A stretch of 64,000 nt of DNA from Pseudoalteromonas sp. EB27 (GCF_001974875.1 NZ_MTQD01000017.1:1-64000), one strand, 5' to 3'. Positions 42,535-53,068 are shown, counted from the first letter of the stretch. Translations and numbers: made by a program. The notes: generated by a model from the sequence alone, not told the origin.

Positions 42535-43704
42535 TTAGTCAATTTGAATAGCTAAATTGGTAAAATTACTCGATTGGAGGGTTTTTAGTTCCGTTTTAGT
42601 GAACTTAAAGTACGAAAACCAGCTTAGAGTTTCGTCAGGCTCAATAAGTTGATGCTCTTTTAAATTAAGATATTGAGAGTAGCAACGTGCCTTTAGCATT
42701 ACTTGTGTTAACGGCAGTAATGTATCGCCCTTATCTACCCCATTTACTAGCTGCTGCATTACACCTTTAAACGGTAAATATTTAAAAGCCATTTTGTCTA
42801 TTACTTTGGCGCTTACTTCTATCGACTTATTGCTAAGTAGAGTGGTTAAAAATAGCGGGTCGGGCTGTAGCTCTAATAATGCGGTGTGTAAATCTTTTTG
42901 GTTTTCATTTCGGGCTAACTGCACTTTACGTTGCCATACTTTCTCAAACGTTTTTAAGTACAAACGCACCAATGCAATTCGCCCTACATCTAAAAGCATA
43001 CCAAGGGTAAATGCATGAACGTCGTTCACATTATTAATTTGTGCAATTTTTTGCGCAGCAATCGCGTTTGCCATCGCGCTGTCGCGTAGCCGGCGTTTTA
43101 ATAATGAAAATGGCTCGGTGCTATGTGGCATCCAATGACGCGTAGCAAATGTAGGTATAACTAGCTGTAAGTTATCAAGACCAATATAGCGAAGAGCAAG
43201 CGATGGTTTATCTACTTTTACAGACGTGTTTTTACTACGCTGATTACGATAGTAGGGTAAGTTAACGAGCGTGACTAACTCCCTACCTAACCAGCCTATA
43301 TCATTTACCAATGGCTCTAAGCGCCCTACCGATGCCGACTTTACAGCTAATATATCGAGTATATTGGCAATGCCATCTTCAATGCCTATGGTGCTATGAA
43401 TTACGCCATCTATATCTTCGAGCTGCTTATATATAGCTGTTTCAATTGTTTTGTGTAGTTGCTCACTCGCTTGAGCGCGATACTTATAATGTGCAGTACT
43501 GCTTTGCTGGCGTTTATGCTGTGCGGCCACTTCAACCTGAAGCAAAGTACGTTGCTTCATCGGTTCGCCGTAATCTATATCTAATGTATGAATGAAACCA
43601 ATTTGCTGATGCGCAAAGCTGTGCCCAAGCAATAAGTCATGAGCCCGTTGGCTTAATATTTTGGCAGTACGCTGTTGCGCTTCAAGTTCAGTCATGACAT
43701 CCAT
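42535..43704 (-). CDS. HDOD-domain protein
   Basis: A 389-residue soluble protein. The first 110 residues are charged and helical. Residues about 115-330 resemble an HDOD domain, a degenerate HD-phosphohydrolase fold used in signalling, with LLKRRLRDSAMANAIAAQKI and VHAFTLGMLLDVGRIALVRL as the recognisable helices. The metal-binding HD pair is absent, as is normal for HDOD. No output domain is fused to it. It starts 35 bases after the amidotransferase gene on the same strand and may share its mRNA. The cellular role is unknown. Confidence 0.75.
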   Translation of the reverse strand: MDVMTELEAQQRTAKILSQRAHDLLLGHSFAHQQIGFIHTLDIDYGEPMKQRTLLQVEVAAQHKRQQSSTAHYKYRAQASEQLHKTIETAIYKQLEDIDGVIHSTIGIEDGIANILDILAVKSASVGRLEPLVNDIGWLGRELVTLVNLPYYRNQRSKNTSVKVDKPSLALRYIGLDNLQLVIPTFATRHWMPHSTEPFSLLKRRLRDSAMANAIAAQKIAQINNVNDVHAFTLGMLLDVGRIALVRLYLKTFEKVWQRKVQLARNENQKDLHTALLELQPDPLFLTTLLSNKSIEVSAKVIDKMAFKYLPFKGVMQQLVNGVDKGDTLLPLTQVMLKARCYSQYLNLKEHQLIEPDETLSWFSYFKFTKTELKTLQSSNFTNLAIQID

Positions 43705-43738
43705 TAATAAAGTATTAAATGCTCTGTGTATTATAACA

Positions 43739-44320
43739 TTAGAAGCGAGTTAAAAAGTTATCAAGCAGTTCTAAGCCTTGATCAGTTAGAATAGCTTCGG
43801 GGTGAAACTGCACACCTTCGATTGCTAATTCTTTATGAAGCAATCCCATAATTTCGTCAAACTCGCCTTGCTCAGTCTGAGTCCATGCGGTTACTTCAAG
43901 CTCTTTAGGTAGAGTTTGTGCTTTAACCACTAAAGAATGATAACGACATACCGTTAACGGATTGGCTAAACCTTTAAACACACCTTTATTAGTGTGAACT
44001 ATGGGTGATGTTTTACCGTGCATAACCTTTTTAGCACGAATTACATCTCCCCCTAAAGCTTGCGCGATAGTTTGATGCCCCAAGCAAATCCCTAGAATAG
44101 GGTATTGTCCTTTTAGCTGCTCAACAACATTTAATGAAATACCCGCTTCGTTAGGGGTACATGGTCCCGGCGATAACACGATGTGCTGCGGGTTTAACTG
44201 TTTTATTTGTGCAATGCTTAGCTCGTCATTACGTTTTACTAAAACGTCTTGATCTAAACGCTGAAAATATTGCACTAAGTTGTAAGTAAACGAATCGTAG
44301 TTATCGATCATTAACAGCAT
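43739..44320 (-). CDS. pabA: Aminodeoxychorismate/anthranilate synthase glutamine amidotransferase
   Basis: A 193-residue class I glutamine amidotransferase that supplies ammonia for p-aminobenzoate (folate) or anthranilate (tryptophan) synthesis. The catalytic cysteine is in [16 protein letters not shown] (about residues 76-91) and the His-Glu pair is in VQFHPEAI near 171-178. The starting [19 protein letters not shown] is typical. It is not beside trpE or pabB. Its neighbourhood with the ast genes is the usual setting of pabA in related genera, so pabA is preferred over trpG; one enzyme may serve both. Confidence 0.9.
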   Translation of the reverse strand: MLLMIDNYDSFTYNLVQYFQRLDQDVLVKRNDELSIAQIKQLNPQHIVLSPGPCTPNEAGISLNVVEQLKGQYPILGICLGHQTIAQALGGDVIRAKKVMHGKTSPIVHTNKGVFKGLANPLTVCRYHSLVVKAQTLPKELEVTAWTQTEQGEFDEIMGLLHKELAIEGVQFHPEAILTDQGLELLDNFLTRF

Positions 44321-44871
44321 TACACAACAAACCTTATAAATTATTGACCACTTACTTCACACAAATGGTACTAAGCGCTGCATTCTACCACTATTAACTA
44401 GCCAACATAAATTAGCAAAAAGCGTTAAAAATTAACTGTTTTTGCTAAAAGTTCTTTAAAGTCTTTAGTGGGTACTGGTTCTCTTAACCCGAACTCTGGT
44501 TAAGAGATTTATTAACGTATTAAATCATGGTGATATTTAAACTTATTTTCTCTAGCCAGAGATTCCTTGCACCTTGAGCAATAATATCGAGCTTTAAGCT
44601 TTTCGCGAGTAGTTAACACACCTATTTAGGCTGTATACCCCAACAATAAATTATTGACCCTAAAGTACGTGCGTTTATTGATCGCTCTATTAAATACTTT
44701 AGTGAAATGCCTTACTGAGCAAAATAAACAGATTGTTTGAGCTGCATCAAATTAGTGGCTCAATGGTTGAATTATATCTATATAAGCCCCAGTGTATTAT
44801 ATGAAAGGCAGTAATTCACTCATACAACTCACTTACTTGTGAGCTCATTTATATCCTATTAAGGAGCGAAT
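44321..44871. other. Long intergenic region with a LysR-like gene remnant
   Basis: About 550 bases without an intact gene. A remnant resembling a LysR C terminus (44630-44718) is listed separately. The part just before 44872 should hold the promoter of the DUF465 gene; AAGGAG lies directly before its ATG. The rest looks like decayed sequence. Confidence 0.5.
44630..44718 (+). pseudogene. Possible remnant of a LysR-type regulator C terminus
   Basis: One frame reads AVYPNNKLL and, after a frame change, the next reads DPKVRAFIDRSIKYFSEMPY and stops at 44718. This resembles the usual LysR-family tail (a VYP motif, then a K-V-R-x-F-I-D segment). In-frame stops and the frame change show it is not functional. 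No helix-turn-helix part was found upstream. The match is short, so chance resemblance is possible. Confidence 0.4.
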
Positions 44872-45114
44872 ATGTTAGGCGAAGACCACTCATTAACAAA
44901 TGACTTTCCAGAGTACTTAAGGACAATTGCCGAGTTAAATGAAAGCGATACTGAATTTGCAAAAAAAGCAGATAAGTACGACAAGCTAGATAAAGAAATT
45001 AGAGTGTTAGAGCTCAAAGATGCGCCCATAAGCGATGAGCAAATGCACCAGCTAAAACATGAACGTACAGAATTAAAAGATTGGCTATACGAGCGCTTGC
45101 AGCAAGAGCAGTAA
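44872..45114 (+). CDS. DUF465/YdcH-family small protein
   Basis: An 80-residue, highly charged helical protein. The pattern FPEYLRTIAELNESDTEF, KYDKLDKEIRVLE and LKHERTELKDWLYERL matches the YdcH/DUF465 family, whose function is unknown. It probably forms a short coiled coil. AAGGAG precedes the ATG. It is a single-gene unit with its own terminator. Confidence 0.85.
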   Translation: MLGEDHSLTNDFPEYLRTIAELNESDTEFAKKADKYDKLDKEIRVLELKDAPISDEQMHQLKHERTELKDWLYERLQQEQ

Positions 45115-45126
45115 TGCAGCTAAAAA

Positions 45127-45154
45127 AAAGAGCTCACTGACAAGTGAGCTCTTT
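45127..45154 (+). terminator. Terminator after the DUF465 gene
   Basis: AAAGAGCTCACT (45127-45138) and AGTGAGCTCTTT (45143-45154) are perfect 12-base arms around a 4-base loop, 12 bases after the stop codon. A-rich and T-ending flanks suggest function on the plus strand. Confidence 0.8.
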
Positions 45155-45558
45155 AGATCAACCATAAGGATTTTTTCTAAAACTTTACAAAGCCACCCAC
45201 AGATTTCATAAATACAGTACTTGGGTTAATAACATCTTTGCGTTTCTAGCAAGTGCTACCGGTAACACCGGTAAGTAAAACTGTTTTATTTATGTTGCTC
45301 TCTCCTAACTTTGTTCTCGCTATATTAGCAGCCCCCCTACCGCTGAAATTAGGTCAATAATCGAATCAGTTTATCTAATCAATTGATAAAGCTAAGCCTA
45401 TGTTAGTTAAAATAAAAGTATGCTATTTAAAGGCAGGCGAGTTTTTAATCTGAATGTTTTTTATGCTTTTATTTGAATTATCCAGCAATCATAACTATTG
45501 TTTTTAAATCACCTTAATAGTAGTATTTATCATATAAATACACTTTTCGAGAATAAAC
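45155..45558 (+). promoter_or_regulatory. Upstream region of the galactose operon
   Basis: About 400 non-coding bases before galE. The one clear signal is a LacI-type palindrome at 45254-45267. AT-rich sequence near 45480-45545 could hold a promoter, but I could not pick boxes with confidence. No reading frame is evident. Confidence 0.5.
45254..45274. promoter_or_regulatory. LacI-family operator-like palindrome upstream of galE
   Basis: TGCTACCGGTAACA (45254-45267) fits the LacI-family pattern TGNTANCGNTNNCA with a central CG and a mirror-like form. ACCGGTAA recurs nine bases on (45267-45274), so two overlapping sites may exist. It lies about 300 bases before galE, and no LacI-family gene is in the window. 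The regulator is unknown. Confidence 0.5.
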
Positions 45559-46572
45559 ATGAAAGTTTTAGTCACTGGCGGCATGGGTTACATAGGTAGC
45601 CACACATGTATTGCATTGCATGAAGCAGGTATTACACCTGTTATTTATGATAACTTGTCTAATGCTAGTTCGCGGGTACTTGACCAACTCGAAAAGATTA
45701 CTGGCACTCGGTTTGAGTTTATATTGGGTGACATTCAAGACGAGCAACAATTTAAGCTCGCTCTAAAACACACTAAAGCCGAGGCTGTTTTTCACTTTGC
45801 AGCACTAAAAGCTGTTGGTGAATCAACTGAGCAGCCACTTCGTTATTATCAAAATAATGTGTCGGGCACATTAAGTATGTTACAAAGCATGCAAGAGGCA
45901 GACGTTAACCACATTATATTTAGCTCATCGGCTACTGTGTACGGCGAACCCGACTACCTCCCTATTGACGAAAAGCACCCTATACGCGCAACTAACCCTT
46001 ATGGTTGGACTAAAGTCATGGTTGAACAAGCCATGCAAGACGTATGTAATGCCAACAGTAAATTTATGGGCATCGCACTTCGTTACTTTAACCCAGTAGG
46101 TGCACACCCAAGTGGTTTATTAGGTGAGAGCCCTAATGGCATTCCTAACAACTTAATGCCATTTATTGCTCAAACAGCGGTAGGTAAACGCGACGTGGTT
46201 AATATTTTTGGTGACGACTATGACACCGAAGATGGCACAGGCGTACGCGACTATATTCACGTTTTAGATTTAGCTAAAGGCCACGTTGCCGCTTTTATGC
46301 AGCATAAAACAGATACCGCCTTTCATGCTTATAACCTAGGCACCGGGCAAGGCTATTCAGTGCTCGATATGATCAAAGCATTTAGCGCATCAGCCAATAA
46401 AGATATTCCGTATAAAAGTGCACCGCGCCGAGCAGGCGATATTGCCTGTAATTACGCCGATGCTACAAAAGCGCAAAACACACTTAACTGGCACGCAGAA
46501 CTAACACTTAGCGACATGACCAACGATACATGGCGCTGGCAAACTAATTACCCTAGTGGGTTGGAGAGTTAA
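45559..46572 (+). CDS. galE: UDP-glucose 4-epimerase
   Basis: GalE interconverts UDP-galactose and UDP-glucose. The 337-residue protein is an extended short-chain dehydrogenase with the NAD-binding GGMGYIGSH at residues 7-15 and the catalytic Tyr-Lys pair in [13 protein letters not shown] near 147-159. [11 protein letters not shown] and [14 protein letters not shown] are family signatures. It begins the Leloir operon; galT starts 2 bases after its stop. Confidence 0.98.
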   Translation: MKVLVTGGMGYIGSHTCIALHEAGITPVIYDNLSNASSRVLDQLEKITGTRFEFILGDIQDEQQFKLALKHTKAEAVFHFAALKAVGESTEQPLRYYQNNVSGTLSMLQSMQEADVNHIIFSSSATVYGEPDYLPIDEKHPIRATNPYGWTKVMVEQAMQDVCNANSKFMGIALRYFNPVGAHPSGLLGESPNGIPNNLMPFIAQTAVGKRDVVNIFGDDYDTEDGTGVRDYIHVLDLAKGHVAAFMQHKTDTAFHAYNLGTGQGYSVLDMIKAFSASANKDIPYKSAPRRAGDIACNYADATKAQNTLNWHAELTLSDMTNDTWRWQTNYPSGLES

Positions 46573-46573
46573 C

Positions 46574-47638
46574 ATGGCTTTATTAGAAAGTACTCACAGA
46601 CGTAAAAACCCGCTAACGGGTCGTTGGGTATTAGTTTCACCACATCGTAATAACCGCCCATGGTTAGGCGCAACAGAAGCTGTTAACGAAAACGTATTAC
46701 CAAAACACGATGAAAGCTGCCCTCTTTGCCCAAGTAATACCCGTGCAAATGGCGACAGTAACCCAGATTATAAATACACACACGTATTTAGAAATGACTT
46801 TGGTGCACTCACACCTAATGCCAGCGAGCAATTACAAAGCTTAGAATCAGACAGCGATTTATTTATTGCCGACGAAGCCAGTGGCGAATGCCGCGTAATT
46901 TGTTTTTCGCCAGAGCATAATAAAACACTACCAGAGCTTAGCCAAAACGCATTGCACGAAGTAGTAAAAACCTGGAAACAAAATTACACAGAGCTTGCAC
47001 AGCAGTACGAATGCGTACAAGTTTTTGAAAATAAAGGCGAGATCATGGGTTGTTCGCAACCTCATCCTCATGGCCAAGTATGGGCTCACTCGCATTTATC
47101 AACCGAAATAGAAGCCGAAGATAACCAGCAGCTTAACTATTATAAAAAGCATGGCACAGCCATGCTTGCCGATTACGCGCAAAAAGAGCAAGCAGATCAA
47201 ACACGTGTTGTATTTGAAAACGAACATTGGCTTGTTGTTGTGCCATTTTGGGCAGCGTGGCCGTTTGAAACAATGCTAGTAACTAAAGATAACATTCAAA
47301 ACTTTAGCCAGCTAAACGATGCGCAAACCGACTCTTTGGCTCAGGCACTTAAAGTATTAACCACTAAGTACGACAACGTATTTAATTGCAGCTTTCCCTA
47401 CTCAATGGGATGGCACAATGCACCGGCTAACAGAGGCTCTGATGAGCAACATTGGCGTTTGCATGCCCATTTTTATCCGCCGCTACTTCGCTCTGCTACT
47501 GTTAAAAAACACATGGTAGGCTACGAAATGCTAGGCGAAAGCCAACGCGACTTAAGCGCAGAAACCGCTGCTTCTATTTTAAAAGCAGCCAGTACAACAC
47601 ACTATAAAGATACAGCAGGACACACAGATGAAGCTTAA
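46574..47638 (+). CDS. galT: Galactose-1-phosphate uridylyltransferase
   Basis: GalT exchanges UMP between UDP-glucose and galactose-1-phosphate. The start is taken as the ATG of [18 protein letters not shown], which has GGAG upstream, giving 354 residues. The zinc-binding [13 protein letters not shown] (about residues 50-62) and the catalytic HPHGQVWAH near 165 are present. It overlaps galK by 11 bases, so translation is coupled. Confidence 0.97.
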   Translation: MALLESTHRRKNPLTGRWVLVSPHRNNRPWLGATEAVNENVLPKHDESCPLCPSNTRANGDSNPDYKYTHVFRNDFGALTPNASEQLQSLESDSDLFIADEASGECRVICFSPEHNKTLPELSQNALHEVVKTWKQNYTELAQQYECVQVFENKGEIMGCSQPHPHGQVWAHSHLSTEIEAEDNQQLNYYKKHGTAMLADYAQKEQADQTRVVFENEHWLVVVPFWAAWPFETMLVTKDNIQNFSQLNDAQTDSLAQALKVLTTKYDNVFNCSFPYSMGWHNAPANRGSDEQHWRLHAHFYPPLLRSATVKKHMVGYEMLGESQRDLSAETAASILKAASTTHYKDTAGHTDEA

Positions 47639-48776
47639 CGAATTCCAACAACAATTTTTGTCACTGTATGGCGCGCCTGCTCAAGGTATTGCAGCAGCAC
47701 CGGGCCGTGTAAACCTTATTGGCGAATTTACCGACTACAACGACGGTTTCGTTTTACCGTGTTCGTTAGAGTTTCGTACCCAAGTAATGTTTAAAGAGCG
47801 CGACGACAATATTATCACTGTGCATTCTTTAAATTACCCAGGCGAAAAAGACAGCTTTAGTGTTGATGAAGAAATCACTGAAGGCCAATCGCAATGGGGT
47901 AACTACATTCGTGCTGTTACTTATGTTCTTAAAAGAGCGGGTTACACTCTGCGTGGTGCCGACCTACTAATTGACAGTAACTTACCGCAAGGTAGTGGCT
48001 TGTCGTCATCGGCCGCACTAGAGGTTGCTGTAGGCGGTATGTTTAACCATATTGCACAGCTTGGTTTACCGCCAGAGCAAATTGCGCTATTTGGCCAAGA
48101 AGCCGAAAACGACTTTATGCATTGCCAATGCGGCATTATGGATCAGCTTATTTCAGCTAAAGGCGAGAACGGTCATGCACTATTAATCGACTGTGAAAAC
48201 TTAGCAACCAAATCAGTTAAAGTTCCTGATGATTTAAATATTGTTATTGTTAACTCTAACTACCCGCGTAAGTTGGTTGATAGCGAATACAACCAGCGCC
48301 GTATTGACTGCGAACAAGCAGCTGTAAAAATGGGTGTAGAAACACTTCGCCAAGCAACCATGACTGCCCTACAAGCAGTAAAAGCGACATTAAGCGAAAA
48401 CGAATATAAACGTGCACACCACGTAATTAGCGAAAACGACCGCGTAATTGCAGCAACAACTGCACTACAAAATAACGATATGGATGCACTTCGCACCCTA
48501 ATGGCAGCATCGCATCAATCACTTAAACACGACTTTGAAGTAACCGTACCTGCAACCGATGGCCTAGTAGAGATTTGTAAAGAAGCCATGGGCGATCGCG
48601 GTGCAGTACGTATGACGGGTGGCGGCTTTGGTGGCGCAATTGTATGTTTGTGTCGTGATGCTGAAGTACCACTAATTAAAGCAGCGGTAGAAAAGCATTA
48701 CTTTGAACGCTTTAACTTAAATGCTGATATTTACGTATGTTCAGCGGGCTCAGGATTACAAATTACGTCTTTTTAA
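47628..48776 (+). CDS. galK: Galactokinase
   Basis: GalK phosphorylates galactose at C1 with ATP, the entry step of the Leloir pathway. The 382-residue GHMP kinase has the galactokinase signature [19 protein letters not shown] (about residues 25-43), the ATP loop [16 protein letters not shown] near 117-132 and the C-terminal [13 protein letters not shown]. Its start lies inside the end of galT. It is followed after 19 bases by an oxidoreductase gene in the same direction. Confidence 0.98.
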   Translation: MKLNEFQQQFLSLYGAPAQGIAAAPGRVNLIGEFTDYNDGFVLPCSLEFRTQVMFKERDDNIITVHSLNYPGEKDSFSVDEEITEGQSQWGNYIRAVTYVLKRAGYTLRGADLLIDSNLPQGSGLSSSAALEVAVGGMFNHIAQLGLPPEQIALFGQEAENDFMHCQCGIMDQLISAKGENGHALLIDCENLATKSVKVPDDLNIVIVNSNYPRKLVDSEYNQRRIDCEQAAVKMGVETLRQATMTALQAVKATLSENEYKRAHHVISENDRVIAATTALQNNDMDALRTLMAASHQSLKHDFEVTVPATDGLVEICKEAMGDRGAVRMTGGGFGGAIVCLCRDAEVPLIKAAVEKHYFERFNLNADIYVCSAGSGLQITSF

Positions 48777-48795
48777 ATAAAACTAAGGAATAAGC

Positions 48796-49800
48796 ATGGC
48801 AAAGGTTAATTGGGGAATTATTGGGTGTGGCAATATAGCTCACACCTTTGCTAAAAGCATTGCGCATTGTAGTGATGCACAGCTTATTGGCGCGGCATCA
48901 ACGAGTATGCAGCGCGCTAAAGAATTTGCCACACCGTACAATATTCAAGACTATGAGAGCTATCAAGCTCTTATGCAGTGCCCAAATATAGATGCCATAT
49001 ATATTGCTAATACGCACGATCAACACTTTAAAACTATCGCCCAATGCTTAAAACACAATAAGCACGTGCTAAGCGAAAAACCAATTACCGTTAATGCTAA
49101 GCAGTTGCAAAACCTCACTAAGCTTGCCAAGCAACAAAGCTGCTTTTTAATGGAAGGCGTTTGGATGCGGTTTTTACCAGCCATAGTAAAATTACAACAA
49201 CTCCTAAGAGAAGATGTTATTGGTAATGTGCACAGTGTTAATGCCAACTTTAGTTTACCTGGCAGCTTTGCAGACACTCACCGATTAATGAACCCTGTAA
49301 CAGCGGGTGGCGCCCTGCTCGATTTAGGTATTTACCCTATTTCGATTGCTGATGTGGTATTTAATAAAGCCCCTGAACACATCAAATCCTTTGTACATAA
49401 AAGCACAACCGGTATTGATGAGCGAAGCACTGCTTTAATTGATTACGGTAACGGGCAATTTGCATCTCTTGCCAGCGCACTGCAGCAAAATGGCCCAACA
49501 GAAGCATGTATAAACGGTGAGCTTGGCTATATTCGAATACCTCAATTTGTAGGCGCGCAATCTATAGAGCTACATATAAGTGGCCAAGACCCTAAATACT
49601 TTGAATACAACTTTAGCGACGATGAAAACTTTAAGTTTGAAATTGCACATGTCACGCAGTGTATATTACAAAAACAAACCCAAAGCAGCGTGTTGCCACT
49701 AAGTACTAGCTTACGAGTTATGAATATAATGGATACCTTGCGAGCACAATGGCAACTGCAATATAGCAATGCCGTCGAGTCGGCTGAACTGACTAATTAA
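48796..49800 (+). CDS. Gfo/Idh/MocA-family oxidoreductase
   Basis: A 334-residue NAD(P)-dependent dehydrogenase. The Rossmann motif GIIGCGNIAHTFAKSI is at residues 7-22, the conserved EKP is in HVLSEKPITVNA near 90-101, and LMEGVWMRFLPAI plus GGALLDLGIYPI resemble the dihydrodiol/D-xylose 1-dehydrogenase branch. It is 19 bases downstream of galK and 27 before the next gene, so it is likely part of the gal operon. An aldose dehydrogenase role on galactose or a related sugar is a reasonable guess. Confidence 0.85.
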   Translation: MAKVNWGIIGCGNIAHTFAKSIAHCSDAQLIGAASTSMQRAKEFATPYNIQDYESYQALMQCPNIDAIYIANTHDQHFKTIAQCLKHNKHVLSEKPITVNAKQLQNLTKLAKQQSCFLMEGVWMRFLPAIVKLQQLLREDVIGNVHSVNANFSLPGSFADTHRLMNPVTAGGALLDLGIYPISIADVVFNKAPEHIKSFVHKSTTGIDERSTALIDYGNGQFASLASALQQNGPTEACINGELGYIRIPQFVGAQSIELHISGQDPKYFEYNFSDDENFKFEIAHVTQCILQKQTQSSVLPLSTSLRVMNIMDTLRAQWQLQYSNAVESAELTN

Positions 49801-49827
49801 AAAATAAAAATACAACAAGGACACACA

Positions 49828-51150
49828 ATGACACACACACTCAAGGCGCTTTCAAAAGCCATATTACTTGCTACGTGCAGTTTATCTGTCAGTGTAGCTG
49901 TTGCTGAATCTAATAAACCAGAGCAGCTATATCCGCCAATCACTAGCGAAGTACTCCCAGAGCTAGCAGCTAAAGGTAGCTACAATGTAGGTGTGCAAAC
50001 ACTTGATTTAGTTAACCCTGCGCAATTTGACCCCGCTACACAAGGTCAAAAAGATCGTCCTTTAAAAGTAGAGGTGTGGTATCCGGCTGCAAATACAGCA
50101 AAAGCGCCACTTACCAGCTACACAGATGAAACTCGCTCAGGTAAAGAGTTTACTTTGCAAGCCGATGCAATGCGTGATGTCGCCATTAATAATAAAGAGC
50201 ACTACCCTGTCATTGTGCTTTCGCACGGTTATACCGGTTACCGTACAATTATGTACTACCTTGGCGAGCATTTAGCATCGCACGGTTACATTGTTGTTGC
50301 ACTTGATCATACCGATTCGACCAATGCCGATGTTGATTTTAAAAACGCACCATTCTCTGGCTTTTTTAGTACGCTAATAAATCGTTCACGCGATCAGCAG
50401 TTTGTTATTAATTACTTTAATGAGCAAAACAACTTTGCAAGCAAACAAGTAGATAACAAAAGCGCAGGCGTAATTGGTTACTCAATGGGTGGCTATGGCG
50501 CTGTAAATACGATAGGTGGCTGTTACGCTTTTAATGAGCAAACTACGGCTATGTTTACGGGTATGAAAGACCCTGCTCAAATTGAAAAAGTACAGCAATT
50601 ACTAAACAGCTGCGCTGGTGGGCAATACCAAAACCCAAAAGTAGACCCACGTATAAAAGCGATGGTGGCCTTTGCCCCATGGGGCGGACAGCACGCTATA
50701 TTTGATGCCAAAGCAATGGAAAACATTAAAGTACCTTCGCTTTATATAGCCGGTAACCTAGATGACATTTCAGGCTATGAAGGCATTAAAAACCTTTATG
50801 AACAAACAGGCAGCAAAGATAAGTACATGCTTACTTACAAAAATGCACGCCATAATATTGCACCACACCCAGCCCCTGCTATTGCACAAAGCAGCAGTGA
50901 GCTAGATATAGGCCATTACTACGAGCCTTCGTGGTCTATGCGCACACTAAACGAAATCAACAAACACTTTGTACTTGCCATGATGGATTGCCACGTAAAA
51001 GGCATAGCCAGCGAGTGTAAATACTTAGATTTACCACAAAACGGCGACCAAGCTGTTGTTGACGGTAAACCGCTGCCACAGTGGCGCGGGTTTGATAATC
51101 GCTTTTCTACCGGTATGGATTGGCAACAAGCTAAACCTCACACCAAGTAA
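49828..51150 (+). CDS. Exported alpha/beta hydrolase (dienelactone hydrolase/PAF-acetylhydrolase-like)
   Basis: A 440-residue protein with a signal peptide (about residues 1-27, ending SVAVAES). The hydrolase fold shows the HGYTGYRTIMYYL oxyanion region near 129-141, the nucleophile elbow GYSMGGYG near 217-224, an aspartate in AGNLDDISGYE near 311-321 and a histidine in NARHNIAPHPAP near 345-356. This resembles platelet-activating-factor acetylhydrolase-like bacterial enzymes. It follows the sugar oxidoreductase by 27 bases. An esterase that deacylates sugars is possible but unproven. A short hairpin follows at 51164-51188. Confidence 0.82.
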   Translation: MTHTLKALSKAILLATCSLSVSVAVAESNKPEQLYPPITSEVLPELAAKGSYNVGVQTLDLVNPAQFDPATQGQKDRPLKVEVWYPAANTAKAPLTSYTDETRSGKEFTLQADAMRDVAINNKEHYPVIVLSHGYTGYRTIMYYLGEHLASHGYIVVALDHTDSTNADVDFKNAPFSGFFSTLINRSRDQQFVINYFNEQNNFASKQVDNKSAGVIGYSMGGYGAVNTIGGCYAFNEQTTAMFTGMKDPAQIEKVQQLLNSCAGGQYQNPKVDPRIKAMVAFAPWGGQHAIFDAKAMENIKVPSLYIAGNLDDISGYEGIKNLYEQTGSKDKYMLTYKNARHNIAPHPAPAIAQSSSELDIGHYYEPSWSMRTLNEINKHFVLAMMDCHVKGIASECKYLDLPQNGDQAVVDGKPLPQWRGFDNRFSTGMDWQQAKPHTK

Positions 51151-51163
51151 TAATAAGCTTTAA

Positions 51164-51188
51164 GCGGCTGTTTTTAATCAATAGCCGC
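51164..51188 (+). other. Short hairpin after the gal cluster
   Basis: GCGGCT (51164-51169) and AGCCGC (51183-51188) pair around a 13-base loop, 13 bases after the hydrolase stop. No T-run follows, so termination is doubtful. Confidence 0.35.
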
Positions 51189-51358
51189 GTACGCCCTTAA
51201 AATAATGCAAAAATAAAACGCCTTTTATATAAAAGAGTTACCAACAAATATTAGCGTGTTTATTTTTTAATCTGCTATTTTAAGAAAAAACCATTGCCAT
51301 TAACTTCGGTTAAAGGCAATCTAGTCATATATAAGATAAGATAAATAACACAAATATA

Positions 51359-52858
51359 ATGTCCAAATACATACTCTCAATTGATCAAGGAACCACAAGC
51401 TCTCGGGCCATCTTGTTTACAAAAGATGCAGACGTTTTTGGTACAGCACAACAAGAATTTTCGCAGCATTTTCCACAAAATGGTTGGGTAGAACACGACC
51501 CTAACGATATTTGGCAAACAGTGCTTAGTACTAGCCGCGAAGTCTTAACTAAAAACGATGTAAAGCCTGAAGAAATTATTGCCATTGGTATCACCAACCA
51601 ACGCGAAACCACGTTAGTGTGGAACAAAAAAACAGGCAAAACAATTTATAACGCAATTGTTTGGCAAGACCGTCGCACTAGTGACTATTGCGAAAGCCTA
51701 ACAACTGATGAGCTTTGCCAAACAATAAGCGAAAAAACAGGCTTATTGCTCGACCCTTATTTTTCGGCCACTAAAATTCGTTGGATTTTAGATAACGTTG
51801 AAGGCGCACGCGAACAAGCTCTTGCAGGTGAGCTCGCCTTCGGTACAGTTGACACCTACCTGCTTTGGCAGCTAACAGGCGGCAAAGAGCACCGCACCGA
51901 TGCAACCAATGCATCGCGCACCATGTTATTTAATATTCACACCCAGCAATGGGATCAAGAGCTTTTAGAGTTATTCGATATTCCAGAATCTATGCTTCCA
52001 GAAGTAATGGATTCAGCTGACGAGTTTGGCTCAACCAGTGCTGACATTTTTGGTGCGCCAATTCGTGTTTGTGGTATTGCAGGCGATCAGCAAGCTGCGC
52101 TTGTTGGTCACGCATGTTTTGAACAAGGCATGGCAAAAAGTACTTACGGCACAGGCTGTTTTTTAATGCTTAATACTGGCGAAAAAGCACTGACCTCAGA
52201 AAATCGCCTACTGACCACTGTTGCCTATAGATTAAACGGCAAACCAACTTACGCCATTGAAGGCAGCATATTTATGGCTGGCGCAACGATGCAGTGGATT
52301 GTTGAAGGCTTAAAGCTACTTAGCCATGCTGGCGAAAGTGAATCGATGGTTAAAGATGTACCGCTCGATCATGGTGTATTTTTAGTGCCTTCGTTTACGG
52401 GTTTAGGTGCTCCTTATTGGGATCCTAATGCACGTGGCGCTATTTTAGGCCTAACACGCGATTCAGGTATTAGCACTATTGTTGCGGCTGCTCTGCAATC
52501 AGTTGGTTACCAGACCAAAGATTTACAAAAAGCGATGGAGCGTGATGGTCTTCGCCCAAGTGTGCTTCGTGTAGATGGCGGTATGGTAAAAAATAACTGG
52601 GTTATGACCTTCTTATCAAATATTTTAGGCGCAACAGTTGAGCGCCCAACTGTGACCGAAACGACCTCTTTAGGCGTAGCATATTTAGCTGGCTTACAAA
52701 CAGGTGTGTACGAGTCAACCGAGCAGTTATCTAAAATGTGGACATGCGACCGTCGTTTTGAGCCAACTATGAGCGCCGACGAACGTAACGATTTATATGC
52801 AAAATGGCAGCACTGCGTTGCTCAAGTATGTTTAACGAATAAAAACTGTCCGGAGTAA
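51359..52858 (+). CDS. glpK: Glycerol kinase
   Basis: GlpK phosphorylates glycerol to glycerol-3-phosphate. The 499-residue FGGY kinase starts [20 protein letters not shown] with the ATP-binding motif. [25 protein letters not shown] and [14 protein letters not shown] are typical. No glycerol facilitator gene (glpF) accompanies it. A terminator after the stop separates it from glpD, so the two are expressed from separate promoters. The 208-base region upstream shows no operator I can name. Confidence 0.98.
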   Translation: MSKYILSIDQGTTSSRAILFTKDADVFGTAQQEFSQHFPQNGWVEHDPNDIWQTVLSTSREVLTKNDVKPEEIIAIGITNQRETTLVWNKKTGKTIYNAIVWQDRRTSDYCESLTTDELCQTISEKTGLLLDPYFSATKIRWILDNVEGAREQALAGELAFGTVDTYLLWQLTGGKEHRTDATNASRTMLFNIHTQQWDQELLELFDIPESMLPEVMDSADEFGSTSADIFGAPIRVCGIAGDQQAALVGHACFEQGMAKSTYGTGCFLMLNTGEKALTSENRLLTTVAYRLNGKPTYAIEGSIFMAGATMQWIVEGLKLLSHAGESESMVKDVPLDHGVFLVPSFTGLGAPYWDPNARGAILGLTRDSGISTIVAAALQSVGYQTKDLQKAMERDGLRPSVLRVDGGMVKNNWVMTFLSNILGATVERPTVTETTSLGVAYLAGLQTGVYESTEQLSKMWTCDRRFEPTMSADERNDLYAKWQHCVAQVCLTNKNCPE

Positions 52859-52863
52859 GTACT

Positions 52864-52901
52864 AAGTGGCTAAGCAAATACTTTAGCCACTTCGCCTTTT
52901 T
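52864..52901 (+). terminator. Terminator after glpK
   Basis: AAGTGGCTAA (52864-52873) and TTAGCCACTT (52883-52892) are perfect 10-base arms around a 9-base loop. CGCCTTTTT follows within eight bases, 6 bases after the stop. Confidence 0.8.
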
Positions 52902-53068
52902 AACTTAGCCAATAGCTAGATTTAAAAGGGATGCTTTACTGCTTTAAATTGAAAATGGATCAGCGTCAAAATTAACGAATAAAAAACTGGGTTTTCTATT
53001 GTCAAATGAAAACAGCAGCTTTATGATGCTTATGTCTTATTTATATTACAAATAAAAAGGTTAGCTCG

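Noticed and set aside
51164..51188. A rho-independent terminator after the secreted hydrolase
   Set aside because: The stem is only six pairs with a 13-base loop and no T-run, so it is listed only as a hairpin.
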